Source: Epiperipatus broadwayi (taxonomy: Eukaryota > Onychophora > Udeonychophora > Euonychophora > Peripatidae). From it: a stretch of 64,000 bases of DNA. Positions 25,579-36,399 of this stretch are shown here, in pieces. The stretch lies in assembly GCA_028023455.1 (NCBI GenBank), contig JAQFVV010000001.1, positions 23,921,401-23,985,400 on the forward strand, given 5' to 3'. How positions within the stretch are numbered: the stretch's first letter is position 1; each line of letters begins with the position of its first letter. A model generated the notes under the pieces. The model was not told the origin of the DNA. It did not search any database and saw nothing but the letters and a program-made list of their open reading frames with translations. The position numbers and the translations under genes were made by a program.

Positions 25579-25969
25579 TAGTCAGAGATAATTATACAGT
25601 TGTATGGACGAATGTTTAATGAAAGTAAATAAACCACATAATTGTAAATTTTTAAATTTATTGTATAAAAATACGACCTGGCGAATCAGAATGCATTTCA
25701 CAAATAGGCGAGTACTTGCTCGTTAAAATCAAAAGCTGCATTGGTTGTCTTTTTATGCTCAACATGATAAGAAATTTGTGCTCTACCGCCACAGAACGTT
25801 TTTTCCAAAGAAACGGTATCCTACCCTCTCAAAAAGTCTGAGCCAATGTTCACGATATGAAATTATATTTTGCCATCACCCTGAAATGGCAATGTAATTT
25901 AAATCTGCCAATGTGTAGCACTACGTAGACACGTGGTTTGAAGGCTCTAAAATAACGTTTCAAACAGCT
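25579..25969. other. Short mixed sequence, nothing recognised
   Basis: Separates a LINE fragment from a Merlin relic. No feature seen. Confidence 0.4.
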
Positions 25970-26400
25970 GTCTAATTTATTTATTATTGGAGTAGAGATA
26001 CCATGACAATTGAATGTATAAAACAGGAATTGGATTTATGCAAAGACACTATCGTTTCATGGAAGTTATTTAAGAGAAGTGTGCAAAGAAAGTTTGATTC
26101 GGCCATCGTGAAAAATTGGAGAACCTGGAAAAATTGTAAAAGTTGATGTGTCTTTACAAAACGAAAGAACCAACAAGGAAGAATACTACCGCAATAATGG
26201 TTATTCGGTGGTTTATGCAGAGAAACCAAAGTGTTTTATTGTCACTGTTCCATGTTGGACAAGGCCCATTCTACTTGATACCATTTAACAAAATATAGCA
26301 CAAGAATAAACAATTTATTCTGACTGTTGAAAGACACACACATAGATTCCTATTTAGCCGAGTTCATGTGGCAGTGATTGCACCAAGATTTATTTGTCAC
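25970..26400 (+). pseudogene. Merlin-type transposase fragment, plus strand
   Basis: Reading through frameshifts and stops, the sequence gives YLREVCKESL, KIGEPGKIVKVD, NNGYSVVYAEKPKCFIVTV, LLDTI and TIYSDC. These are the same segments in the same order as the transposase at 8.5-9.4 kb (YLREACKESL, KIGDPGKIVEVD, SSGYLVVYVEKQKCFIVAI, LLDAI, TIYTDC). The first two catalytic Asp positions are visible, while the Glu part is missing. It is a decayed relative of the same family, truncated at both ends, 70 bases before another Merlin element of a different lineage. Confidence 0.85.
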
Positions 26401-26468
26401 AAATTTTAGAAGCTATTAACAAAGTGTAACTATATTTTTTATTAGTTCCTTTTTTTTTTACTTTAAAT

Positions 26469-27291
26469 GGTAAACCTGCAGTTTCCAGTTCACGAAAAAA
26501 TTTTGTAGTTCAAATTTTTTTCACCAGAGGGTTTCTTGTCGAATTATTTAAAAATTTGTTGTGAAATATCAAATACACTAAATTATAATATAAAAAAATA
26601 ATAAATAACAAATAATTATATTATAAAAAAAATTTATTAAAATAATAACAATATATCCTATTAACATTCATAATTACTGTCATGGTAGTTTTCGCTTATG
26701 ATGGCGATAAAATTCGCAGATTGCGTCAGTCGTGTAGAGATTCCTGAAAACAAATTCCTGTAGATAGAATTCGAATAAAGTACTGCTGGTACCATACTGA
26801 TGTTTAAGCTTGCGTTTAGCTCTCATCCACATATTTTGTGGGCGGATATCAGGATAGTGAGTGCGTGCATATATACACCATTACGGATTGTGCTTAAGTT
26901 GTATGCACCCCATCCGTCTGCACTGCACGCCACAATGCTGACATAGGATACTATTCTTAAGCAAGTGCCTCCTTGCTAACCTCTTCATTGCTAACTCTGG
27001 AGTTCGAAGTTCATCCAACAGCCACGATGTCCAATTTTCGATGCGAATATCTGCAGCATGTAACACTTCATTTTCTGGCGCTACAACTACATTACCATTT
27101 ATAGGATTCATTGCCCCAAGAAAATGTAACAATTTCACACTACCAGAAATACTTTATTGCAATCCTACCGAATTTTATCTTTTCTATAAACAAAAACTAC
27201 AATGCACAGTAATTCGACAAGAAACACTCTGGTGAGAAATATTTGAAACAAAATTCGAATTTTATTGTGACCTGGAAACTGCAGGTTTACC
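26469..27291 (-). mobile_element. Non-autonomous Merlin element, internally deleted, with TIRs of about 80 bp
   Basis: The left end GGTAAACCTGCAGTTTCCAG (26469) is matched by its complement ending at 27291. The inverted similarity continues through CACCAGAG and GTTTCTTGTCGAATTA, giving arms of about 80 bp. The flanking bases actttaaa and actcttca could be a decayed 8-bp target duplication. The inside carries only two ends of a transposase gene (next entry). It has a different TIR from the 4.3-kb element, so it is a second Merlin lineage. Confidence 0.8.
26670..27138 (-). pseudogene. Merlin transposase reduced to its N and C ends
   Basis: From 27138 the frame reads MKLLHFLGAMNPINGNVVV, then LLDELRTPELAMKRLARRHL and the zinc-ribbon start NSILCQHCGVQCRRMGC, up to a stop at 26881. 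Straight after the stop, in the same frame, come RPQNMWMRAKRKLKHQYGTS and LFEFYLQEFVFRNLY. This is the family's C-terminal block; the usual N-I-E before MW is altered. The middle, with both catalytic Asp residues, is absent. It is a natural internal deletion, as expected for a passenger element moved in trans. Confidence 0.75.
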
Positions 27292-28629
27292 AACTCTTCA
27301 AAAAGGTGTTATACCAAAATGGCAGAAAAATATTTCTCAAATTATTTCACTGTAACGTTTATTACTCTATTGTAATTAGAATTTTTAAATTAAAAATAAA
27401 TAAATTTAAATCTCAATTCATATTCAAGTAAAATCTGTAATACCCTAAATAATGATTTGATCAATACTTTTTACGAAAAAACAATGATGAAGGTAGATTT
27501 AATAGAAATCTACTGATCTTGCATGAGGCAGTTCGAGTAATGTGTTTGGAACGGGACTTATCTGTTGAATATTGGAGTGGGGATTCGTAAAGATACATTT
27601 CAAGTTGACTGACCAGATAGATATATTTTTAAAAATGAATCAATTTCACAATATACTAACTAATAAGGCATATAAATAATAAAAAGCATGCAAGATTAAT
27701 CTTATTCTAGAATTTATTAGAATTCAATCCAAAATTGCCATGACCAAAAAAAATCTTGCAATATGCACGGACAATCTCATAATTTCATTTTCATTATGGT
27801 ATCTAGCTAAGGTTAATTAGAGCGATTTAATAAATTTAAAAATTACAACTGTCCAAATCACTATTTTCAAAAACACCTATAGAAATAATTACTGTTATTA
27901 ATAATTCGTAAATTATAACTACAAAAACAAAATAATATAGTACAAAACTTTTTTTTACACAAACCAGAAACACGGCTAAAATCTAGATTTTTGAGGAAGT
28001 ATTTTGTCAAAGAACTTACAATAAAATGACTTTTTCAACAGACAATTTACCAAAACAAAAAACTATCATAAAAATTTTTTAAATAGCAACATATAAAAAA
28101 AATTGTATGAAAAACTTTCTTTGTTAAAGAATACAGCACAATTACATTCACAACTTACACGTACCAGAAGGCGCCATTTTGATAAAAATAACGACTACGG
28201 GGTTTCCCAAATAATAAAGGGGCTCATCAGCACGAGGGGTACGTGATTATCGCTCATGTGACAACGTAATTATTGGTACTAATCTTAACCTTACTAAGTA
28301 GAAAGTTTTATTTTAAATACTCCTGTAATTTATCAATACGTTTTTTAAAAAAGTTTTTCCATTATGTTTAATAAAATGAGTATTTGCATTGACTCAATTA
28401 ACAGCAATAGAATTCGTAGTTAAATAACTGCATACTTATAAAGTATTCAAAAGTAAATTCAGCGGTAGGCATTATTTAGTTAATATATGCTATGTTCTGA
28501 CTGATTTAATAAAGATATATGTGTGTGAGGCTTATCAATACAGATTTTGTAGTGTGACTCTAGAAATAATGGTATGCAGAAAAGTAGAATTAAACAAACT
28601 GCAAGTAACCTACATATTCAAATAGGCAA
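27292..28629. other. A+T-rich sequence; small mixed pocket at 28.16-28.28 kb
   Basis: No gene was recognised. The pocket at 28160-28280 holds AGGCGCCATTTTGA and, on the minus strand, CTGATGAGCCCC followed by GGGAAAC. This recalls a hammerhead but does not fold as one (see rejected items). Confidence 0.4.
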
Positions 28630-28764
28630 AACTCTCTACGTATTGCCACTCAGTGAAAGCTGGAGTAATCAATGAATGCCAGAAGGCTTGTACATAAAAT
28701 TACTCTAGCTTGTACTAAATGGCAATACGTATAGAGAGTTTTGCCTGTGATGTTTATTGGCTTA
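28630..28764. mobile_element. HH-1 family foldback with a 14-bp target duplication
   Basis: The family arms (AGGCAAAACTCTCTACGTATTGCC and the complement) enclose GGAGTAATCAATGAATGCCAG. The far end is GCCTGTGATGTTTATTGG. TAACCTACATATTC flanks it exactly on both sides (28616-28629 and 28765-28778), which defines the insertion and its length of 135 bp. There is no ribozyme core. Confidence 0.9.
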
Positions 28765-29412
28765 TAACCTACATATTCTAATCTACATAACAAATTATCT
28801 AACAATATGCAAATTAACCGAATTGCTGAAATCCCTGCAGAACTTATAATGAGAGGAGAAAAAATTGACTAGTGATACCAGTTGAGCAGAATGAAAGTAG
28901 TTTTATGTGTGCAGCTGCAGGCCAGATAGTGCAAAAAAAAAAAAAAAAGAGAGATACAGTCAAATTTATATATAAATTTAATTGAACTAAAATATATGAA
29001 TGAATACCTAAAGTGCTTGTTAAAATCGCTAATGGAAACCAACATAGAAAGTTACGGAATAAAAATGATAAACTTTGAATAAAGCACATAGATATTTAAA
29101 AAAGGACCTTTAATAAAGTGTGGAAATAGGATCTAACTATATATATGAACAGTTCAGTGATTAATATTATTTATGGTGAAGTTCAACCAGCTGATCGCCT
29201 GAATATGTTAATCGATTATTAACATACATTATTGTCACATGATCACTATCTCTTATACTAGCACATATTTGTTTATAAACAAACTTATACTAACACATAT
29301 TTGTTTATAAACAAAGCAAAACTCTCCATACAGTATTGCCACCCTGTGCCAACCAGAGTAATCAATGAATGCCAGAAGGCTTGTGCATAAAATCCCTATC
29401 TAACATGCAATA

Positions 29413-29454
29413 TCCCCAGACTAGTTTCTGGCTTGTGGCCATCATCAGTGAGGA
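29413..29454 (-). ncRNA. Hammerhead ribozyme, minimal type I, complete core
   Basis: Read on the minus strand: stem I strand UCCUCA, core CUGAUGA, stem II UGGC-cacaa-GCCA, GAAA, then CUAGUC with cleavage expected after C (29419). UGGGGA then pairs back to UCCUCA: six pairs, one of them G-U. Every conserved core base is present. Stem III is only A-C/G-U around UA, and the whole ACUAGU is self-complementary. Such short stem III hammerheads are known in newt satellites, PLEs and retrozymes, and work best as dimers. Activity is not proven. Confidence 0.85.
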
Positions 29455-29869
29455 GCTTTGGATCTGAGAGCACTGCACCTAGATCTTAGGATCTAATGCA
29501 ACCCTCCAGCACCACCTTTTATCTCTACTTAACTACAAAACTATGAGAATGAAATTGGAAAAACACAAAAATGTTTTCAATCTGAGCTCAATAGCTTATA
29601 TAGTCATATGGGCCTGAACTCAGTTCAGCACCCATACATTTTGGTGTCTTTGGCTCTTTAACAACCATAGCCACCACTATCCTATTAGGCAGGATTGGTG
29701 TTAAACCATTAATTGTCACATGATCACTATCTCTTATACTAGCACATATTTGTTTATAAACAAAGCAAAACTCTCCATACAGTATTGCCACCCTGTGCCA
29801 ACCAGAGTAATCAATGAATGCCAGAAGGCTTGTGCATAAAATCCCTATCTAATGCCTACTCATGCAATA

Positions 29870-29911
29870 TCCCCAGACTAGTTTCTGGCTTGTGGCCATC
29901 ATCAGTGAGTC
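29870..29911 (-). ncRNA. Hammerhead ribozyme, second tandem unit, stem I altered by an inversion junction
   Basis: Core CUGAUGA, stem II, GAAA and CUAGUC are identical to the copy at 29413. Stem I keeps four pairs (UCA plus C) before the sequence runs into the inverted copy that starts at GTCTGGGG (29909). Cleavage would fall between 29876 and 29875. This core is the apex of the large palindrome. Confidence 0.75.
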
Positions 29912-30332
29912 TGGGGATATTGCATGAGTAGGCATTAGATAGGGATTTTATGCACAAGCCTTCTGGCATTCATTGATTACTCTGGTTGGCACAGGGTGGC
30001 AATACTGTATGGAGAGTTTTGCTTTGTTTATAAACAAATATGTGCTAGTATAAGAGATAGTGATCATGTGACACTTAATGGTTTAACACCAATCCTGCCT
30101 AATAGGATAGTGGTGGCTATGGTTGTTAAAGAGCCAAAGATACCAAAATGTATGGATGCTGAACTGAGTTCAGACCCATATGACTATATAAGCTATTGAG
30201 CTTAGATTGAAAACATTTTTGTGTTTTTCAATTTCATTCTCATAGTTTTGTAGTTAAGTAGAGATAAAAGGTGGGCGCTGGAGGGTTGCATTAGATCCTA
30301 AGATCTAGGTGCAGTGCTCTCAGATCCACAGC

Positions 30333-30374
30333 TCCTCACTGACGATGGCCACAAGCCAGAAACTAGTCTGGGGA
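30333..30374 (+). ncRNA. Hammerhead ribozyme in the inverted unit, plus strand
   Basis: UCCUCA / CUGACGA / UGGC-cacaa-GCCA / GAAA / CUAGUC / UGGGGA, with cleavage expected after 30368. The one difference from the other copies is C at the variable position 7 of the core, which hammerheads tolerate. Stem I again has six pairs. Both strands of this locus can therefore encode a ribozyme. Confidence 0.85.
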
Positions 30375-30502
30375 TATTGCATGAGCAGGCATTAGATAGG
30401 GATTTTATGCACAAGCCTTCAGGCATTCATTGATTACTCTGGTTGGCACAGGGTGGCAATACTGTATGGAGAGTTTTGCTTTGTTTATTAACATACATTA
30501 TT

Positions 30503-30889
30503 CTGAGTAAATAAGTTCATTAAGTTATTAAAAAATTTTGGTATGTTTAATTTAAAATATAATTATTAAATATATCTCTGCTTAGATTATAGATTGGTCC
30601 CATACATATTAACTCATGCAGTCTCCAATACCTGTGTAAGAATTTTGGGTATACATATAGCTTGCTGCAGTTGAAGAGTTCAAAACAGTAAATGTTATGT
30701 GGCATACTTACCAATAACTGGATATGTTAGATACTAACAGAGGTGTAAATATTTATAGAAATGCAGAACAGTGTGATAACACCTTTTGATATAAACAATC
30801 CAGGTTAGTGGCTGGTGTATGTCAATCATGTAAGTAAAATGTGTAATAATAAGTGATGTTACTGAAGAAACTGAAAGTTGTCACCCTAC
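30503..30889. other. Non-coding sequence between the HH-1 insert and gypsy relic A
   Basis: No LTR or reading frame was found here, so the 5' part of gypsy element A is missing or too decayed to see. Confidence 0.4.
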
Positions 30890-31391
30890 TGTGGATATCA
30901 GGACAGGATGTACTACAACTGGCAAACCACTATGTGATCTGAAGTCACCAGAAGAAATCCTGTACAAGGAATTGTTGAGAAAATGAAATGCCTATTTTAA
31001 GCTAATAACACAAATATGCAGCACCCTTTCATTTTCATAGTAAAATGCAGTCATAAACTGAAAGCATACATGAGTATGGTTTAGCATTGCAAAGTTTAGC
31101 AAAGGAATGTGAGTTTAGAGATTATATAGAAGAGATGCTATTAGCCCAGATATGAGGCATGAAAGATGTGAAGCTTAGGCAAATCATGCACAAGCATTTA
31201 AAAATGTGACAGAGATAGTATGGTTAAATGCAGCAAAGGCACAAATGATGCAAAAAAATTGATATAGATCCTTAGTATATGCTATTGCTGCAGAAAGAAG
31301 GGCCATGGAAAAGTATGTGAAAATCCCAAATATATGTATTTTAATTGTGGGTTAACAGGCTATTTGTCAAAGCTGTACAATAATAAGTGAC
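30890..31391 (+). pseudogene. Gypsy element A: gag with two CCHC zinc knuckles, decayed
   Basis: Fragments in order: CDLKSPEEILYKELLRK (about 30935-30985), ALQSLAKECEFRDYIEEMLL (about 31084-31143) with DVKLRQIM just after a stop, then the nucleocapsid part. CYCCRKKGHGKVC (from 31280) is a CCHC knuckle one residue short. It is followed by YFNCGLTGYLSKLY, a second knuckle in which the first Cys, the His and the last Cys have all become Tyr. The order and spacing fit Ty3/gypsy gag. In-frame stops and frameshifts make it a pseudogene. Homology is by pattern, not search. Confidence 0.7.
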
Positions 31392-31960
31392 AAATGTCAA
31401 AAGGAGATTTTCTGAGAAGTAAATTGAGGGGAGTAGTAATAAAGAAGGTCACCGAAGCTTATAAAGAAAATAACAATACATCAAAAATGGGGCAGGGTGT
31501 ATTATTAATGTCACTTAAAGAGTGGATAGCTATTTGTAAAAGAGTTAATAGTAACATCCAACTGAAGAAAACATAGGTAGTGGTGAAAGATGTTAATTGA
31601 AATTATTAGGAGTGGTATTAGTGCTCATAAGAGTGAATAGCCATAGTAAAAATTTATTATTATACGTGATAAAAAAATTCTAATATTGGGGAAATCTCTC
31701 AGTATAAGCATTGGACATATTAAAATTATTAAGGTGAAAATTAATATGTGAAAAAAATTTCCACTGCTATACAAGACAAGTCTAGAAAAACTTAACAGCA
31801 ATATTGTAGCTGAATAGACAAAAAATAGTGAAGATGATAAACTAGTAATAAATTGGATTAATCATAGATGGCAAAAAAATGATTAAGCTTATGAAGTATC
31901 AGTAATTTCGAATATTCAGGAAAGTTTTCAATGTGTCATGTACATTTTAATAACAGATTA
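31392..31960 (+). pseudogene. Gypsy element A: eroded protease/RT interval
   Basis: This stretch lies between gag and integrase, where protease and reverse transcriptase should be, but only about 570 bases remain. A 60-codon frame (31394-31576) shows no motif, and no YxDD box is seen. The catalytic polymerase has been lost by deletion. Confidence 0.4.
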
Positions 31961-31964
31961 GGTA

Positions 31965-32700
31965 TTGATTTCACCTGAGGGGAAGATATATTTATTAGAG
32001 CTGTTATACCAGGCACATCCTGGGATTATACATATGAAAGAACTAGTGCATTTGTATGTTTGGTGGCTGGATATGAACAATTACATAGAGCAAATAAATT
32101 GTAAGAAGATGTCAAATCTGCCAACAAATGGTGAGCCTATCAGTTAAAGACTTATAGTTTTGGCTGATGCCATAAGAGGATGGGAAAGGGTCCATTTAAC
32201 TCACGCCAGGTTATTCCATGGACTCATTTCTGATAGCCATAGATGGGTGTTCCAAATGGACAGAATATTATTTGGTTAAAAAAGTCAGTGCACAAAATGT
32301 GATATAAGTTTTAAATGAACTTTTTTCTGCACATAGATATTCTGAGACTGTAATAACCGATAACAACAAAGGATTCAGCTTGATGCAACTGAAGGTGTCT
32401 TCCTTGCTCTAAAGGGAATGCAGCATGTACTTGTACCACCATACCATCATCAATCAAACGGAATAGCAGAAAGGATTGCCAATTTGAAAGATACACTTAA
32501 TAGGATAAAGTATGCTGACATCCATGAAGTGCTAACAACAGTGATGTTTTACCAGCTGTTCATACGAAATTCAGTCATGAGGAAAATCGCAGCAGAATTA
32601 TTAATGAAGCATTGCATAAGGATGCACATGTGTATTATGATTCCAGAAAAGGTTAAAATGAAGGGAGAAAATGTCAAATTTAAATTGGGATAGACCATCT
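31965..32700 (+). pseudogene. Gypsy element A: integrase, decayed
   Basis: The His-Cys zinc domain survives in part as HPGIIHMKELVHLYVWWLDM; the later cysteines are damaged. The catalytic core follows in mixed frames: IAIDGCSKWTEYYLVKKVSA, then ETVITDNNKGF with the second acidic residue, and HHQSNGIAERI with the catalytic Glu (from about 32448). The first Asp region reads WERVHLTHAR, so that Asp appears lost. Several shifts and stops break the frame. It belongs with the LTR that starts at 33142. Confidence 0.8.
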
Positions 32701-33141
32701 GGATTAAAGAAATACTGTAAAGAAAAAATGGGTACCTGGGGAAAAAAACAGAATACTGTCTACCCAAATATGGAATTAAAATTAGAGGATAATAGAATTG
32801 TAAGATGGCACATTTATCACATAAAATAATGTCTCAGGTAATGTAGATTCTGCTAATATTCAAATAAAAAATGCTTTAAAAAAGAGTAAAGATATTGAAA
32901 ATGGATGTGTCTACCAACATATCTATAGAATTAAATGGTGATATTCAGTGAGAACAAGAAGAGGATACAATGAAGCAGGAAAAAAAAATCAACTTTATTG
33001 AGACCTGCCAGATAGACATATACCAAAGAAGCTATAGGATTATTTTTTAGTGAAAAAGACTTATTTTTAGAGTAAAGAAGAGGTTTGAAATGTACTGACT
33101 GGTTTATGTGTTTATTAATAAAGTTATATATATATATATAT
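32701..33141 (+). other. Gypsy element A: 3' internal remnant up to the LTR
   Basis: Sequence after the integrase core with no recognisable frame; it ends in a TA microsatellite just before the LTR at 33142. Confidence 0.4.
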
Positions 33142-33622
33142 TGTGCCAGATTGTATAAAACGTTCTCACCCAAGATGGCTGCAGGTAAGGCTACAGAGTG
33201 ACTTATTATAATATTAAACATATATATAATACCACATCAATCATAATTGGATATATGTTATTGGTATTTACATGTATTATGTAAATAATTGGGGTTGGTC
33301 TATGTATATATTCTCATCCATGCACATACATTACGTAAATAATTGAGATTGGTCTATGTATATATTTTCACCCACACACATACATTACAAACATATATGC
33401 TATAATTGTAAATAAGTTTTAAATGCACAATAAATCGGTATAGTTTTTATTATATCATTTATCAGCTTGTAATACTATTTTTTTATAGATATAAAGGGAG
33501 AAAGAAAAAAAATTAAAAAGAAAACTCATATGTTATAGTGACATTTGTTTACGTGTTGGAACATAATTTTTTTTTATATATTATTAATTGTAAATGTTCC
33601 AGGGCGCGTATACATAATTTTA

Positions 33623-33657
<35 letters not shown>

Positions 33658-35150
33658 GTTCATTGTATTTGTTGGTTTGTAATTAATCAACCTTTATTTC
33701 TGCAAAGCTTTTAGGCATTGTAATTTGCCTTCACATTTTTTTTTTTTTTTTTTTAGAAATCACAGGAACTTTAGTTGATTAGGAGAATTTTTTTTTGTTC
33801 TTTTATAAAGATATAATCAAAATAAGTTGATTTTATCTAAAGAATGAGGGTTGTAATGGGTGGACTAATTAATCCAAGATGGAAACTTTGGGATTTCCAG
33901 AATAGGAAAAGTATATTTAAAATATAAAATTCAAAAGGAATGTATATGATAGTGATACTTAATTAGTTGCTAACTGACGCAATAACTCGTAGGGGGGTAT
34001 TAAAAATTTTGTCTGATAAACAGATTATATAAGCTACCTACCAGTTGCTGGGGAGGTGATTCATTTTCTAGCAGTCTTTTCATTTTTTTTTGTCAAGATG
34101 GTAGACTGCCACATATTACCCTGAATTGTTCCCGCTGTAACCAGCTGAAAGAAAAAATAGTAATAAGGAAGAAAAATAAGATATAGAAAATAAATCTGTA
34201 ATATGCTGCTGCTGTTATTATCATATGTTGTTGGCAAAAAGCTGTCAAAGTAAAAGAACAAATGTATTATTATGACTTCAGCCCTGTACCTTAGAAGAGA
34301 AGGAAGCCTCTACTAAAACAAAGCAAAAATTTTGCAGAGCGTTATAATAGTTGATGACCTGCCTTCCAACCCCTGGAAATAAGATTGGTAACTGTGAAGC
34401 AGTAATTGGGTAATTGATGATTCACCAACTGTAACCTGAATATCATCATAAGCCAAGTTAACTTTCCATGATTAAGATTTCCGGTGGAAGCATCTGGATA
34501 TAGGAATTTTATTAAATCTACCCTAGAAGGAAAACCAGACCAAGATGACATATTTATTCGAGTTCACAGAAGGACTATGGAGTAGATGTTTAGTAGCATT
34601 ATACCAGCCCATTCAATCCCAGTTGCCCAGATGTGATCTAAGAGAATCTATCTTACCCTGATGAAGAAGGACTCAGCTACCTATACTTTAGTGAAATGAA
34701 GCCCTAGCTGCTCTGTTTAGTGCTTTTATGGTTCGTTTAGATGTTTAAACCTGAAGTGAATCAAGAAACCAAAATAAGTGTATATTTCTTATTATTAATA
34801 TCTGTATTTAGTTATATAGTTCTTTTATTATATCTTATTTAGTTTTTTATTATTATTATTATTCGTATCATGTTAATTTTACTAACTTACAACATTAAGA
34901 GGTACATAATTATATGTATGTCTAAGTCGAGATCCATTACATGCAGGATCCACTCTTTTTTTTTTTGTTGTTGTTTCCATTAAATCATGACTTTGATACC
35001 TTACATTGAGTATCTATATATGTTCTTGTAACTTAGAAATCATCATTAGGCATCCATAGTAAAGAGACATAGATGGGGTCAGGCAAGATATAACAACAAG
35101 TACATGAATATAGAGGTGCACATATTTTTAAAGGTTATTTAATTGAGAAC
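33142..35150 (+). repeat. Gypsy element A: long LTR of about 1.9-2.0 kb
   Basis: It starts TGTGCCAGATTG after a TA tract. It matches, in reverse, 57040-58978 over its full length: TTTACGTGTTGGAACA, TAATGGGTG with AATCAAGATGGAAACT-type sequence, GCAATA(A/G)(C/T)TC, GGGTATT, TACCTACCAG, CCCTGATG, GCAGGATCCA and AAAGAGACATAGATG near the end. Two copies sharing both start and end, one next to gypsy integrase, support LTR status. Poly-T runs at 33627 and 33738 are inside it. The right edge is uncertain by about 50 bases. Confidence 0.75.
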
Positions 35151-35289
35151 ACTGAATTTGAGACATATTTGTAAAACTTCGATTTATATATATATATATA
35201 TATTATTGTTTAATTTTTTATTTTCTTTATTCCCAAGTTGCTCCAGAATTCTGGATAAACTGAAACAAATTATCTATTTGTAAAGGTGT

Positions 35290-35985
35290 GCATTAATGTG
35301 TGATCAGATAGTAATATCAATTGAAGGCAGACAGCAAATTTTAAAGCTACTCCATGAAGGTCACCCTGGAATTGTGCAGGCCAGATCTACATCTGGTGGC
35401 TGAATATAACTTCAGAGATTAATTAGTGCATTAAAAATGTATGACCTGTCAATCAGAGATGAACATGAAGGCAAAAGAATATAATCTGCAGCCAATAGCT
35501 ATGAAAGTCTGGCAGAGAGTGTACATAGACCATGCAGGCCTAATTAATAGGAAAGTACTGCTGATAATATAGATGCATACTCAAAATGGGTGGAGTATCA
35601 CATAGTAAAGTATGCAAAAGAAACAATAGAAACTCTAAATGCTGCATTTTTGGGTCATGGTTTATTAGAAACCAGTGTCTCCAACAATGGCACAAGATTT
35701 ATTGGAAATGGAAAACTGATAATGGCATTAAACACATGCACACTCCTGTATAACCCAGAGTTGAATGGCCTTGCTGAAAAGGCTGTATAAATAATAAAAA
35801 AAGCTCTTAGGAAATCAAAGAATGAAAGTATGAAACAAGCACTATGTAATACTATGCTTCATCAACACACTACACCATTGACAGCTACAGGAAACTCTAC
35901 AGCAGAATTGTTTATGAAATTGTGGATGAAATTATCACTTCTATTTCCAAATACTGCCGATGAAGTACAAAGGGACTAAAATTGA
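35290..35985 (+). pseudogene. Gypsy element B: integrase fragment, decayed
   Basis: A separate gypsy element starts right after LTR A. ILKLLHEGHPGIVQ is the zinc-domain start. DAYSKWVEYHIVKYAKETIE and ETSVSNNGTRF are core strands, with the second catalytic Asp now Asn. YNPELNGLAEKAV carries the catalytic Glu. LRKSKNESMKQAL and TPLTATGNSTAELFM follow. The first Asp region is damaged. It is truncated on the 5' side. Confidence 0.8.
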
Positions 35986-36399
35986 AATACATATGTGATA
36001 GGTGGGTTCGTGATGTGATTAGGAAGAAATGGGGTCAAAAGAGAATCACAAAGTTATTATCAAAAAAAATAGTAATCATACAAGTACAAAATGGGACAAC
36101 ATACAGGAGACATGTAAATAATCCGCAAACTATTCAAGGAAGGCTTATTAATTTCAGCAGACATAGCAAAAAGACAAAACACAGGAAAAACAAGAGATAA
36201 TACAACTAATACCACAGGAATTACTGATCGAAGATGAACAAAAACTAAAAATCAGCGAGATTGAACCTAAGATTGAACTTCAATCAATTCTGAAGCCAAA
36301 CATAGTAGCAATTAGATCACACAGATGACAGATACAAAGGCTGGTTAAATCCAAAGAATACATATAAACCTAAGAAATTTTCTGAAGCAAGGGGAGGAG
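35986..36399 (+). other. Gypsy element B: 3' internal region with polypurine tract
   Basis: A post-integrase remnant, including a basic 72-codon frame (35982-36200). It ends in GAAGCAAGGGGAGGAG (36384-36399), a clear polypurine tract directly before the LTR start TGTAAAATATT. Confidence 0.75.

Larger units (their letters stand above)
29217..30502. mobile_element. Full HH-1 (retrozyme-like) element: tandem plus inverted units with three hammerheads
   Basis: The identical 18-mer TTATTAACATACATTATT flanks the insert (29217-29234 and 30485-30502); the duplication is 15-18 bp because edge bases may be shared. Inside, one unit repeats head-to-tail: the hammerhead cleavage points at 29419 and 29876 are 457 bases apart. 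A full inverted unit then follows (29909-30484). The two halves (about 29290-29878 and 29909-30484) form a near-perfect palindrome of roughly 1.2 kb. Each unit carries CAAAACTCTCCATACAGTAT, GAAGGCTTGTGCATAAAATC and the ribozyme. It has no protein gene; the 67-codon frames at 29588-29791 and 29996-30199 are mirror copies of the same non-coding unit. Known precedent: retrozymes are tandem, hammerhead-bearing non-autonomous retroelements. The mechanism here is inferred. Confidence 0.85.

Noticed and set aside
28171-28260. Minus-strand CTGATGAGCCCC..GGGAAAC..GTC resembling a hammerhead
   Set aside because: The core words are present, but stem II lacks the bases next to GAAA, and the sequence after GUC does not pair with that before CUGAUGA. 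A type III reading also fails at the first pair of stem I.
29588-30199. Two 67-codon open frames with almost identical proteins, on opposite strands
   Set aside because: They are mirror images of the same non-coding unit in a palindrome; the similarity is explained by the inverted repeat.
34660-34710. CTGATGAAGAAGG in LTR A as a hammerhead
   Set aside because: There is no stem II followed by GAAA at the right distance and no pairing flank.
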